From: Caenorhabditis elegans
Taxonomy: Eukaryota > Nematoda > Chromadorea > Rhabditida > Rhabditidae
DNA length: 64,000 bases
Assembly (NCBI RefSeq): GCF_000002985.6
Contig: NC_003283.11
Location: forward strand, 7,192,001 to 7,256,000
Direction of reading: 5' to 3'
In this document: piece after piece, positions 1-11,200 of the stretch
How the letters are laid out: each line of letters opens with the position of its first letter
Numbering within the stretch: position 1 is the first letter of the stretch
The notes under the pieces: generated by a model
The model's input: the letters and a program-made list of their open reading frames with translations, nothing else
Told to the model about the DNA's origin: nothing
The model's database searches: none
Program-made: the position numbers and the translations under genes

Positions 1-210
1 AATTGCGTGCCCTGCAGATGGCGTTGCTAGTGTTTGGGTGTGTGTCCGGCTTATCTCTTGCCTTCTCACTTCTCTCACCGCTCGTTTACTGCCCCCTCTC
101 TATATTCATCGGGTCTCTGTCGAGCGACACAAAAGAGAGCCAACGGCTTCAATATATAATCGTTGCTCTCCTTCATTTGGAGCTCCATTGCAGTGTTCTA
201 GGAATGTGAG

Positions 211-229
211 AAGAAGAAGAAGAAGAAGC
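211..229. repeat. (GAA)n simple repeat
   Basis: Six GAA units in a row. The surrounding 1-300 bp contains no reading frame with coding character or splice signals that I can support. Confidence 0.8.
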
Positions 230-311
230 CAAATGTAAAACATTAATCGAATTTTGAAATTGTTTTTTCCTCATCCTATTTTGCAAAAAAAAACTTTCAT
301 GACTCTTATAG

Positions 312-636
312 CGGGAACACAAAATTCTGAGAATGCGTATTGAGCAACATATTTGACGCGCAAAATATCTCGTAGCGAAAACTACAGTAACTCTTTAAAT
401 TGTTACTGTAGCGCGTGTGTCGATTTACGAGCTAGGTTTTTCCAAATAATGATCTAAAATTATTTTTTTATCGATAAAAAATTGAAATTAAACAAAAGGG
501 GAAACTAATACGAAAAAAAAATTAATGAAAATGGAGCTTCCCTGTAAAGCGGCACTAGTGCTACAGTAGTCCTTTGAAGAGTTACTGTAGTTTTTGCTAC
601 GAGATATTCTATACATATTTTAAATTTTGCAAAAAA
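312..636. repeat. Palindromic CTACAGTA repeat, copy A (MITE-like)
   Basis: The left arm starts GGGAACACAAAATTCTGAG and continues through GACGCGCAAAATATCTCGTAG and CTACAGTAACTCTTTAAAT. The right arm carries the complementary motifs (CTACAGTAGTCCTTT, TTACTGTAG, GCTACGAGATATT). The two arms flank an AT-rich centre. Six more copies or fragments occur in this window. The structure suggests a non-autonomous DNA transposon; no coding capacity is visible. Confidence 0.75.
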
Positions 637-639
637 AAT

Positions 640-917
640 GGCTGAATTATTTTTTAATTCCCACAAGTTACATAGGTTCGACATTTTTGCGGTTTTCGGC
701 TATTTTAACTGGGCTGTCTTGATTATTTCTTTAATTTTCGATTTGAAAAACTATTTATAAAATTTTCCGTAAAGAAAACTCGATAACCAGTAAAACTTCA
801 AAATTGATCTGAAAATCTACAATTTAACATTCAATTAATATATATTTCTTGGTGAAGAATGTTTTAAAATTTGGTGACTCGCTCGCTAGAGCGGGAATTC
901 AAAAAAATAATTCAGCC
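640..917. repeat. MITE-like element with GGCTGAATTATTTTTT terminal inverted repeats
   Basis: The left end reads GGCTGAATTATTTTTTAATT. The right end is the reverse complement, ending AATTCAAAAAAATAATTCAGCC. The interior contains CGACATTTTTGCGGTTTTCG. A diverged relative with the same ends and interior lies at about 35,004-35,356. It directly abuts the CTACAGTA palindrome on its left, so the two elements may be nested or adjacent insertions. Confidence 0.7.
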
Positions 918-2360
918 TTTTTTTTTGCAATTTAAAAAAAAAATCACAAATATATTTTACGAATTTTTATACTTATTCAGGAAAAAATCGAAGTTTAAAA
1001 TAATTTTTTCCTTTCCTATTTCGGAAAAACTTACATGACGCATAGGTCGATCGTTAATTAAAATAGTTGTCATTGGAATTTCTGAAGAATTTTGAAACAA
1101 GGAATATTGAAAATGGTCAAGCAGGAGCTCTCTTCGATTGAGCACAATACTCTCTAATCTAGCTACTGATGGGCTCTGTCGACATCTCCGTTGTTGCCGG
1201 AAATTGATCAATCTCAGAGGCATCGGTTAGTGGCTTTGGGCAACAGAGAAGAAGTTTTTTGAGAAGGTTTCGATGTTTTAAAAGTTGTTCGCTTTTTTCG
1301 CACACTTTTTTTTATCGAAAAAGCGAAAAAGAATTGTTTTGTCCAAAAGTACAAAAAAAACTGAAAAATCTACAGCCCTGCCACAAAGTGTTTAGATAGC
1401 AAAGAGATATGAGAGTGTGAGCCCTCTCTGAATAATTATTTTGTTTTGGGAGTGAGAGCACTGAGCAGACGAGACTTGCTCTCGCTGCTTACAGCTGGAA
1501 ATCACGAGAGCCCTGCCGCCTATCCCCGCCGAAAGCAGAGCAAAGCTTTTTGAACTATAATTTCTGAAACTCTCGAAACAAACCTCCATTCTCGTGTTTT
1601 TCCTTTCACCGTTTTCTTCCTTTTCGTGTGGCGTCAAATATGTTCTGCCACTCACCATTGACCTGAATCCTTCAATTTTTGTTCGAATTATTCATAAACT
1701 TTACCGAAATATACTACTTTTTGGAATTGTTCTACAAAAAAAGATTCAGAAACAAATATAGACTTGCCAGGTAAAACAATTTATTTCAAGATGTCAATTT
1801 AAATGTTTTTCAAACATGTAAAAGAGAGCCAGAGAATAAAATAGGAGTTGTTGGATGAAAAATCTCGTCAGTCGAGTTTCAATTAGAAAAAAAGCTTACG
1901 AAGATCAATTGCGATTCAAGTACTCTTAAATATTTACTCAGCCAGGGGTGAGCATTGAGAGAGTGGGAGAAAAGCATGATTCTACGTTGAAAAAAGCTCA
2001 TTTCTAAAAGTCGACGTAGAGAAGTTTTGAATTTTTTAGAAAACAATTCAGGAGGTAATAAGATAAATAAATTGTCAACAGTGGGGATGGTTATATTTTA
2101 ATACAAACAGTTTGGTTGTAACTCAAATACTTAAAAAAAATATATAATGATGTGGGAAGAGAGGATGAAAAAAAATTGAGATGGGAAGAAGTTGAGATTG
2201 ATTTAGAAAAGACCTCATTCACAGAACGTAGAAAAATAGCAATTTTTGGAAAAATGAAAATGCAACCATAGGAGTCTACCATCCTACTTTTGAAAATTGG
2301 CAATAAGAAGTGGAGAATGAGATATAGAAACACCAGTACATAACAAACTTCCTAAGCCAT
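918..2360. other. Intergenic region, no gene seen
   Basis: This AT-rich stretch lies downstream of the AT-hook gene, which reads leftwards and stops at 2361. Short open frames at about 957-1223 and 1392-1658 start with non-ATG codons or lack splice context, recognisable domains and codon bias. A somewhat GC-richer patch at about 1440-1560 is unexplained but shows no recognisable RNA gene. Confidence 0.5.
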
Positions 2361-4135
2361 TTAGGCTTCAACTTCCTCCGATGCGTCCATTTCTTCTCCC
2401 TCATCATCTTCGTCGTCGGCAGCAGCTCTAGCAGGTGCTCCTCTGGCCTTCTTTCTTGGAGAAACATCTTCGTCGCTTTTGTCATCGTATTCGATTTCAT
2501 CCTCATTCGACTCATCGGAAGCATCCTGAAAAAGAAGATAATTTTGAGAATATTATTATATTCAAACGATCGATTACCTTTGCAGATCTCTTTGTGGCGG
2601 CAGCACGAGTTGGTCTGTTGCTGCTTGGTGGACGTCCTCTTCCGCGAGTAGAAGGAGCACCTTTCTTCTTCTTTCCGAAGTCAACGTCATCTTCATCCGA
2701 TGGTGCGCCGTCAGAATCCGAGACGTACTTTGTGATCTTGCCCCGTGGGGGCTTGCGTCCCTGGAAAAATGAATATTTATATAGACCATAAGCACAAAGA
2801 AACTCACTCTGAAAAGTTTTCCAGGAATTTCATCGTCGACTTCGGCGAGAACAGTGCTTGTGTCAGAGTTTGCGTAATCGATTCGGTTCGATGTTGAACG
2901 ACGTGGTCTGCTGGCTGCGATTGACTCTGGGTTAACCGCCGCCTTCGGCTTTGCAGCCCTCTTTTTCTCAGAAGCCGCAGCCTTTGGAGTCGCATTTGGT
3001 CCTGGTGGTCTTCCGCGTCCTCTTCCACGTCCACGCCCAGAAGGTGTAGCAACTGGAGCTACAGTAGTCTCGGCAACTTTCTCTTCAGCAGCTTCTGATT
3101 CCTCGTCTGCGGCAGGAGCTTCAGCGGCATCCTTCTTTTCTTCGGTATTAACAACTGGCTCATCTTTCTTTTCTTCGGAAGAAGCTGGAGCTTCTTCTTT
3201 TTTGTCTTCGACGACTGGTGTCTCTGGAACTTCCTTTTTCTCTTCAACTACTGCAGCAGGTTCTTTCTTCTCTTCAGCTGCGACCACCTCTTCCGATTTT
3301 TTTTCTTCCGGTGCTGGTGCCTCTTCTGATTTCTTCTCTTCGGTGACTACAGGCTCAGGCGCATCCTCTTTCTTCTCTTCTACAACTGGTTCCTCTTTAG
3401 CCTGAAAAATCTTAATTTAACTTGGCTTGGCAAACATCAACTCTCTAGAAAAGTAAACAACTAACAGCTCTCATTCTTTCCAATTTATAATGCATATAAT
3501 GTGGAAAAACCTTTTCTTACTTTCTTTCTTCGAAATTTAATATATTTTTGAGCTTTTCGCTTCCATCGCCTCATTGTTGCTATGGATACAACATTGCTCG
3601 CGCGCAGCAAGTCGTAAAATACGTTTAATTAAAAAGTTATACTCTGTCGTTTCTTGAACTAACTGATAAATACATATTTAGAAATGACGTAAACAAATTT
3701 CATACTTGATATTTAAATTTCAAAAAAAACTAACCGCCTCGACGGCAACTTCTGCAGGTTCAGCTGGAGCATCATCTGTTTTCTCATCCTTCTGACTTTC
3801 GGTGACTTGAGCAGCAGGGGTCTCTGATGTAGTGGCTGGCTCTTCCGACACTTTAGCTTCAACGACTGGCTGAAAAGTAAAGAATTATAAAAACTGCATC
3901 TGATCCTCATAACCGAACCTCTTCTGTTTTCTTCTCAATGTTCGTGTCGCCATTTTCGTGGGTAGAACTACCGTTGATTTCGACTGCTGCGCTTTCATCT
4001 TTCTTTGCTGAAAATTAAGTTTAGTTTCAAAAAATGGCATTGTTTTAGTTTACCTTCAAGGGAATCAGCAATAACCTTTTCAGCTTTGGTTTCCTGGTTT
4101 GAAACCTCGGGTATGGTTGCAGTTTCGGCCGACAT
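2361..4135 (-). CDS. Acidic, Lys/Glu-rich AT-hook nuclear protein (415 aa)
   Basis: Six exons on the minus strand: 4135-4054, 4007-3919, 3869-3735, 3401-2808, 2760-2578, 2525-2361. Phases close to give 415 residues, starting MSAETATIPEV. The first half is low complexity: repeated E-E-K-K blocks mixed with P, A and V. An RGRGRGRGRP block followed by PPG near residues 215-230 is a strong AT-hook. Further hook-like motifs are GRKPPRGKI and TRGRGRPP. A basic middle (KKRAAKPKAA) and a very acidic C-terminus follow. This composition is typical of HMGA-like or chromatin-associated proteins that bind the minor groove of AT-rich DNA, so a nuclear role is inferred. I do not recognise a specific orthologue. 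It shares a 780-bp divergent promoter with the cyclin-like gene. Confidence 0.85.
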
Positions 4136-4915
4136 GACTGAAAAATGATGATGTGAGCAAAAAAGCATAACACGAAAAGAGATAATAATCGTTAAAATAA
4201 GGAAAAATGTAGGTACGATTCGAAAAGAAAACTGTGGATAATATTTGCATGCAATTTCAAAGCGATCATACTGTATGTACTCAACAAACCTTAATAATTT
4301 GATGCTGAATAATTGATTTTCTACGACAATATTAGTGATTTAGAGCTAAGGTAAAGAAATAACTACCATCTTTGTTTGAAAAACCTATCTCTACTGAATA
4401 AAACTTAATTTCAAAGCTGTGAAATACAAATTTAGGAATTTAGGAAAATTTAGGACCATTCGTCAACCTAAATGCTTAAAATTTACATATTTTTTAATGA
4501 ATATTTTAGAAAAAAACGAGTATTGTTCTAAAAAATAAACATTCATTTATTTGGCGCACTAATTTAGTCGAATCAAGAGTGTCAAAATTCGAAATTTATT
4601 TTGGCGGGAGGTTTTGCAATGGTGACCGCGACGCAGGGTAAACGCGTCGCGTGTCTGCGTAGCGACTCTGCTCATCATTGTGTGCGATACTCAGCCATTG
4701 ATGCCGTTGCCGATTTATGGTCTCTTCTCTGCCGCAACTCTTCCCTGTTTCCCCCCTCCAATCGCTGTTTTTTCGATCAAAAAGTGATCGACTCGAACAC
4801 AAATTTTATACAATTCACGTGACAACTCTCTTCCTCGATTACAGATTTTTTTTTCGTGTTTTTACATTCTCACCGATCTTACTTTTATCTTCATTTCTAT
4901 TTGAACAACTTTCAG
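4136..4915. promoter_or_regulatory. Divergent promoter with E2F-like sites
   Basis: This region separates the minus-strand AT-hook gene from the plus-strand cyclin-like gene. Two E2F-type motifs are visible: TTTGGCGC at 4550-4557 and TTTGGCGGG at 4600-4608. The acceptor TTTCAG runs straight into the ATG at 4916, which fits SL1 trans-splicing of the right-hand gene. Regulation by E2F/DP (EFL-1/DPL-1) is inference from the motifs only. Confidence 0.45.
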
Positions 4916-6248
4916 ATGGCTCCGCTATTTCCCGATTTCCGCAAGATGCGAAAAAGGATGAAGCGTTCGCTCAACTACGGAACAAAACAGCCGGCGTCAC
5001 TGAATTATCCACTATCTCGTAAGTTAAAAAAAAAATGTCAAAATAAAAAAGTTTATTCATTGAAATATAAATTTTTCTCAAAATGTTTCAGCTTTTGAAC
5101 ATTATTTAATCAAATAAAACAATGCTGCGGTACGAAAATAACCATAGTTTAAAATTTTACAGAACTTGTGGTAGACTATTTCGACAAAACATCCACCTTC
5201 GATTACATGGAACCTAACACATCGGCAATGATTTCAAAATGTGGCTACGCTGACCCGTGCACACTCGTAGTCGCCCTTGTCTATTTGGATCGTCTACGAG
5301 TTCAGAAAAAGGCTTTTTTCGAATCTACTGACCCGGTTTCCCTGTATGTACCTGCTCTCGTTCTCGCCTCGAAGTATATGCACGATGCTGATACCTACGA
5401 CCGCGTTTCTAACTCAGAATGGGCTGAATCACTGAAAATGACACCGGAAGATCTGAATGCGAAGGAATGGAATTTAGTAAAAAATCTCGTATGTTTTTTT
5501 TTTCATCCGCAAGTTTTCATCAATGAAAATTTTTTTTCAGGATTGGAACGTAGCTGTGAAGAACGACGAATTTGAAAATTATCTAGACAATATGGAGAAA
5601 TGGGTGGCTGGATCATTTGTAGAGAAGAACGGGTTTATGACATACAATGAGCTTTTGCAATTGGTGAGATATCTTTATTTTATAAATCACTGAAAAATTG
5701 AAATAATGTAGGAAAAAATACTCACATTCTGGTTTTTCTACATAAAATATAAAAAAATTTTGATTGACAAATTTGATTTTTTTTTCAATTTTTTTTTTCG
5801 GAAAACCTAATCTTTAATATCGTTATTTCATTATTTTCAGTCGTCAATGGTTCCTATTATGGACATCGTCAAGCAATTGATTGAATTCATCAGCTCCACA
5901 TCTCTTATCTACTGCTTGACTCTCGCGTTGATGTCGACTACCTTGTCCACTGTTTCCGAGCCATCGACCTCAGCTGACGTCACTTCACCAAAAGACAACA
6001 ATCAGACTTTCTCGCCAGTCTTCCTGTCGCCACGAACCAGATCCCATCCTAGCACCACCGAGTTTGGTTTCGAATTCGATGAAAACGAGTGGACAGTCGA
6101 AGAAGACGTCGAGTTCGAGAAGGAGAATGGGACATCAACCGATTTATGTCCATTTGAATCTGCTCGCCGAGCCATCGATAAATTTCGACTCGCCCTTTCC
6201 CCATATCTCTCGTGTTACCGCCAGAGTTTTGAAATATTCATAAAATAG
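4916..6248 (+). CDS. CNPPD1-type cyclin-like (Pho80 family) protein, 319 aa
   Basis: Four exons: 4916-5018, 5163-5488, 5541-5663, 5841-6248; phases close to 319 residues. Residues about 35-170 form one cyclin-box-like unit (LVVDYFDKTSTFDYMEP, then CGYADPCTLVVALVYLDRL, then VPALVLASKYMHDADTYDR, NSEWAESLKM, LNAKEWNLVKNLDW). The pattern of a single N-terminal cyclin fold, with no second box, matches cyclin Pas1/PHO80 domain-containing protein 1. A hydrophobic stretch (LIYCLTLALMST) lies near residue 210, and the C-terminal part is Ser/Thr-rich and acidic. Cyclins of this class are expected to pair with a CDK5/Pho85-like kinase; the partner here is unknown. The ATG immediately follows a TTTCAG acceptor. 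An AATAAA lies near 6420. Confidence 0.85.
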
Positions 6249-8258
6249 TCGTTTTCACCATTATGTAATCAAAACGTATGTGCCTTGATAATTGTGAGTA
6301 ATAAGTCCCCACCCAGTTCAATTTTAATTTTTACCCCCTTATGCAGGTCTTAACACAATTCTTTTTGTATGTTTTCCCATCGTTTTTTTTCTCCAGAAAA
6401 TGAATATCAATGATACCAAATAAATACGGTATTTTGTATTCAGTTACGATTCGTGAACTTTTCTCACCATGGCGCGAAGTTGCGTGTGACTTTGTCTCTG
6501 TGTGTGCGAGTATTAGGAAAGACTGTTATCGGTTTCAATGTTAGTGTTAGTGTCTGCTAATTTGATTAGTCGATGATGATAACCAGCGTTTGAAAATGGG
6601 GGTAAATGACACGACATGAAGTGAGCACACCGAGAGATTGCTCGTGAAGTATCGATTTTGACGGAGACACTGTCAAAAAGTTCTGCTCATTTTTATTGGC
6701 TTTTTTAAAACTGTTTTTCTTGTTTTTTGAGCAGCACTTATGTGATGTCCATAGGCTCACAAATTATATGTTACATTCAAATTTATTCTTTTGAAATTGG
6801 CTGCCAAGTAAGCAGTTTTATTTTAAAAATGTAAAATCTCAAAAGAAAATTTGAATTTTGTTTTTAAAAATTCACATTCCTTGATTTTTGTTGACTTTTT
6901 AAAATTTAAAATTATGATAGTGCTTCAGTTGAATCTGGAAAAATTTCAGAACTCTTACATTTGACTTATCGGTTTTTTTTCAGTTTTGTTTGACATTTAT
7001 CAATAAATTGATCGTATTATTCATTTATTAGACAACTCCCTCCATCAAGAAGGGAGTGCATCAAATCTTCTTAAAGTTGAACAATTCTTTGTTTTAATGG
7101 TTTTAATTTTTATTTAATGTTAAAATTATAATAGTTTTTAATACGAAACTTTTGTTCAATTTTAAATAAAAATATTTAATTAAATTGCTAAAGTAATTTT
7201 AAATAAAAATAAATTCTGTCTCTGCCAATATGAATACCGTAGTGATTTTAAAGGGGATATTTCAATTTATTCGGGTGGGTCCCACCACAAGACTTAAAAA
7301 ATTGCAATGCGCCTTTAAGGCTACAGTATTCGATTTCAGCGCACAAACTTTTTTGAACAAAATGAAAATTATAAATTAATTAAAACAAATTAATTTAATT
7401 ATTGATTAAAACAGAGAAAAATTTTTAGCTTCGCAATTCTTTTTAAATATATATAAAAGAAGGGAAGAAATGTGCATTAATGAAATGTGTACTGTAGCTT
7501 GAAACTTCAAAAAGTTGTCGCGGTGAGACCAACATCGATAATTACATTTCACTTCGAACTCTAAGGTTATAAATTCTCTAATTCATGTAAACGTTTTCTT
7601 TAAGTAGATCGTGGTGAGACCACGAAATATTGTAGTATAAATTTGTAATCTTCGTTCCACCAAAAATCCGCACCAAAGCCATGTGGGCGTATTTGGAAGT
7701 TTGCACGTTATCAATAAATAATACTTCAAAATTAATAAGCAAACCGTGAATATCGGAAGTTGTTCAAGAAATTTGATAATTTTCTTTATGGTGACATAGG
7801 TTATGCAATTTTCAAAATAAATTAACACTTTTGTTTTAATTAATTTTTGCGAAACTAGAAAAAAATAGAACAAAATAATTCCAAATTTTTATGGTAGTTA
7901 TAGGCAAAATATATACAACACTTTCATGAACAGTGAAAAATCGTAACTTTGTAGTTCTTCTTCTACATGTTCACTAATTCAATTGGCATTCTAAAATTCA
8001 ATGTGTCTATTATTTCATAAATTCAGTGAATTTTAGAATTACAGAATTTTAGAACAAGGTTATCTCATAAACACAAATAATATTTGGTAATACCTCTAGG
8101 CACCATATTTCCTTTTTTGCGAAACTAGAAACTACGGTAAATTGATTTGAGAATATTTTTAAACTTCCAATCATTTGTTGTTCTATTCTCTACAAAACAA
8201 AAAAAACCCCAATCTCAATTCACTTTTGTTCAGGTCGGGCGACGGATGCGTCGAACCG
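6249..8258. other. Intergenic region with repeat fragments
   Basis: No supported gene. The region holds the 3' end of the cyclin-like gene and the upstream region of the kinase gene. Repeat-like pieces include GCGCCTTTAAGGCTACAGTA near 7308 and two CGGTGAGACC/GTGGTGAGACC boxes near 7519 and 7609; a related box recurs at about 32,473. The rest is AT-rich without coding character. Confidence 0.5.
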
Positions 8259-11200
8259 ATGTTGTCCCATGCATACGCGCGACTTCTGCTCCTCCTCCAC
8301 CTTTGCACCGTCTCACTTGTTTTATGTGACCAATTTTGTGGTGAGTTATTGATAGTTTCAGAACAAAAACTGATAACTTCAATACAGTAGTCATTCGTTT
8401 TGCCATTAAAACCCTCTCGTATAGAGTATGACTGGGCGAAGAAGGTCTGTAAAGTTTTATCTTCGGCGAAATATTACGAAAAAATATCAAAAAGTCCTCG
8501 GGTGAACGAGAAAACTTTTTGAAAGAGATTTTGTTTAAAATTAATTGTTGTTTATTCGGATAGTGAATAATATGTAACCAAATACAATTTAGAAAATCAT
8601 AGTTAAATGAATCTTTGAAAATTGCAGCAACTGATGGAAACGACACACCAATAATAACCGACCCAAACTACATGTGCAATGATGCAAACTTCACCAATTT
8701 ACGGAATCCACCACTACAGAACAGTTCATCCTATGTATCCCATAACCCAACTCCCACATTCATCCCTATTTCTGGCACTTTGCAGACCAACAATTGTGAT
8801 GTCGTCTTCCTGCTTGACCTAGATTCCACGTTCACTACTGAAGAGAACTATACCCAAGTGATTCAGTTCATCAGTGATGCGACCGATACTTGCATGAAAC
8901 GAGGTGTTGGATATGCAGTATTTGCGTTTCCAATGTTTAATGATGTAGGTTAAACTTATATTCTATTTTGAAATTAGTGCCTAGGTACCCTCTATAAAAG
9001 TTACTGTATATTTCAGACACATGAAACAGTATGCTGTAGTCCATCACAATGCAAAACTGCTTTCGGATTCATGAACTATCGGGATTATGTTGGAAAGTAT
9101 GATGATATGGAACCAGTTCAACCATCAACTAATCAGTACAACTTTTCTTTTGTTCTCATCAATGATGTGAGTTGCCAATAAAAACATTTAAAGATAGAGT
9201 AGTGAGGGAGGTTTACTGAAACCGCTTTTTTCCAAAGTAATCGAAATAATTTCGTAAAACTGTCGAAAAGCTTTCTGATATTTTACGCAGCCAAAAAGAA
9301 TTTGATAAGTCGACCAGAAGTTTTATAGTTTTAGGCTACTTTGATTTTCTTTATTTGTTAGGCAAAATTCTCACTGGAAATATTTCAAATTCATAAATAA
9401 TCAAAATTGCAACATAGAAACCGAAAAACAAAAATTAACAAAACTTTTTCAGCTGAAACGAGTAGGCAGTCCCCAGTCTGCATGTCTTTATAATAACTAC
9501 GTACTGATCACCAATAGACTATTCAACATAACCGATCAGACGCTCGTGCTCGCGGAAATCGCAAAAATTTTGCGGACAGGATGTATCACGTTTACAATTA
9601 TTGCCGTTGGAAATTCGGAGATCGATACGAAAATGATGTACGATGTGTATAAGACAGTCACTCTTAATACTTATGTTGTACAGAGTTTTAATTGTCTCGA
9701 CATATTGAAGGTGTGTTTTTTGTTAGTTTGGTGCCAAAAATTTTGGCAAATCGTAAAATACGCCCAGCAAAAATTCTATCAAAAACTTTTATATAAGTTC
9801 TAACTAAAAACGAATTATCAGAAAATGTTTATGGGAGCTCGGTTTCAAAGTCTGGCAGCTTAAATTGTTTATAATCTCGCAGAGATACTTTCTCTGTGCA
9901 CTTTAAATATGAAATTTCATGCAATTTATTTTCTATATTAAACGCGAAATTCTGTGAAATCCAGCACTTTTAGCGACCACAATGAGACCTACCAGGCGGC
10001 AATTCGCCGGTTTGCCGGAAAATTTTTAATTCTGGTTTTCCCGTTTTTAAAAAAATATTTTCTAGAATTCGCTTACTTTTTAAAATGTATGTAGGAACAT
10101 TCACGTGACGCGTACAGTTTTGCCGAATGAAATTGAAGTTCTCAAACTTCCAAAAAAAAGGTGTAAAACAACAATTTGCCGTTTGTCCGAGAAATTCGGC
10201 AAATCGTTGATTTGCCGGAAATTTTCAGTTTCAGCAATCTGCCGATTTATCTGAAAAAATCGTTTGCCGTCCACCCCTGAGACCTACTCTGAAACACAGC
10301 GCGTGCCTTCGAACTGAATGGCCAATTTTTGGAGAAATTTATATTTTGAACTGATTATACATAATCGGGATTTCTAATAAATTAGGCCATATACACAAGT
10401 TCGGAAGGCATATTCTGAAGTTTCCTCAGTATGTTAAGGGAGATGTCCCCAAGTTTCAAAAACTGTTGAAATTCTTTTCAAATTTATTATTCTTTTTAGG
10501 ATTGCATAAAACCTTGTGGCACCGGAGGATCACAACAATGCTATGACGTCACACTAGACGTCTGTGCCACTCCAACTACAGCGGAACCAACGACAACTGT
10601 CACATCGACGTCAACTCCAAAACCTACACTTGATCCGGAGTATTTGAATGATTGGCAGATAACATATCTATTTGCAATCACGAACAGAACCTCTCAGGAA
10701 CAGTTCAGTCGACTGGTCAAATACATTTCGGATCCATTAGAGGATTGCAGTGGGAAGGCGATGATAATTCGGTTTTTAGCGCGAAATAATTCGAATTCTG
10801 GTTGGATTTCTGATGTTGATCAGGTGGCTCCGTATCTGCAACAATTGTCATACGACGAGGTTCTTATAGCATCAGGTATTGATCGATTGTTTTTGATATC
10901 CTAAAAATCTCGGTCTTCTATAATTTTCTGTGCTTTATTAATTTTAGACAATCGTACCCTTCTACCTGGAAATGATAATGTAACATTTGACCTGGTCTGG
11001 GAAGCAGTTTCAACATCTCCGTGTTACAATGAAGATGGTACTGTCCATGTTCCAAAAGTTGTTCTGCTTACTGACTTTGTCTCTAATGTATTTGTTGCTC
11101 AGTACAACACCACTCTTCTTCCACTTTTGGAATTTTATGAGTTTAGTATTATTGCATTCACTGAGGTATGTATTTATACATATGTTTTCATTTTTAACTG

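Noticed and set aside
1392-1658. Minus-strand 88-codon frame near the left edge
   Set aside because: No supporting domain, splice sites or codon bias, and no recognisable continuation.
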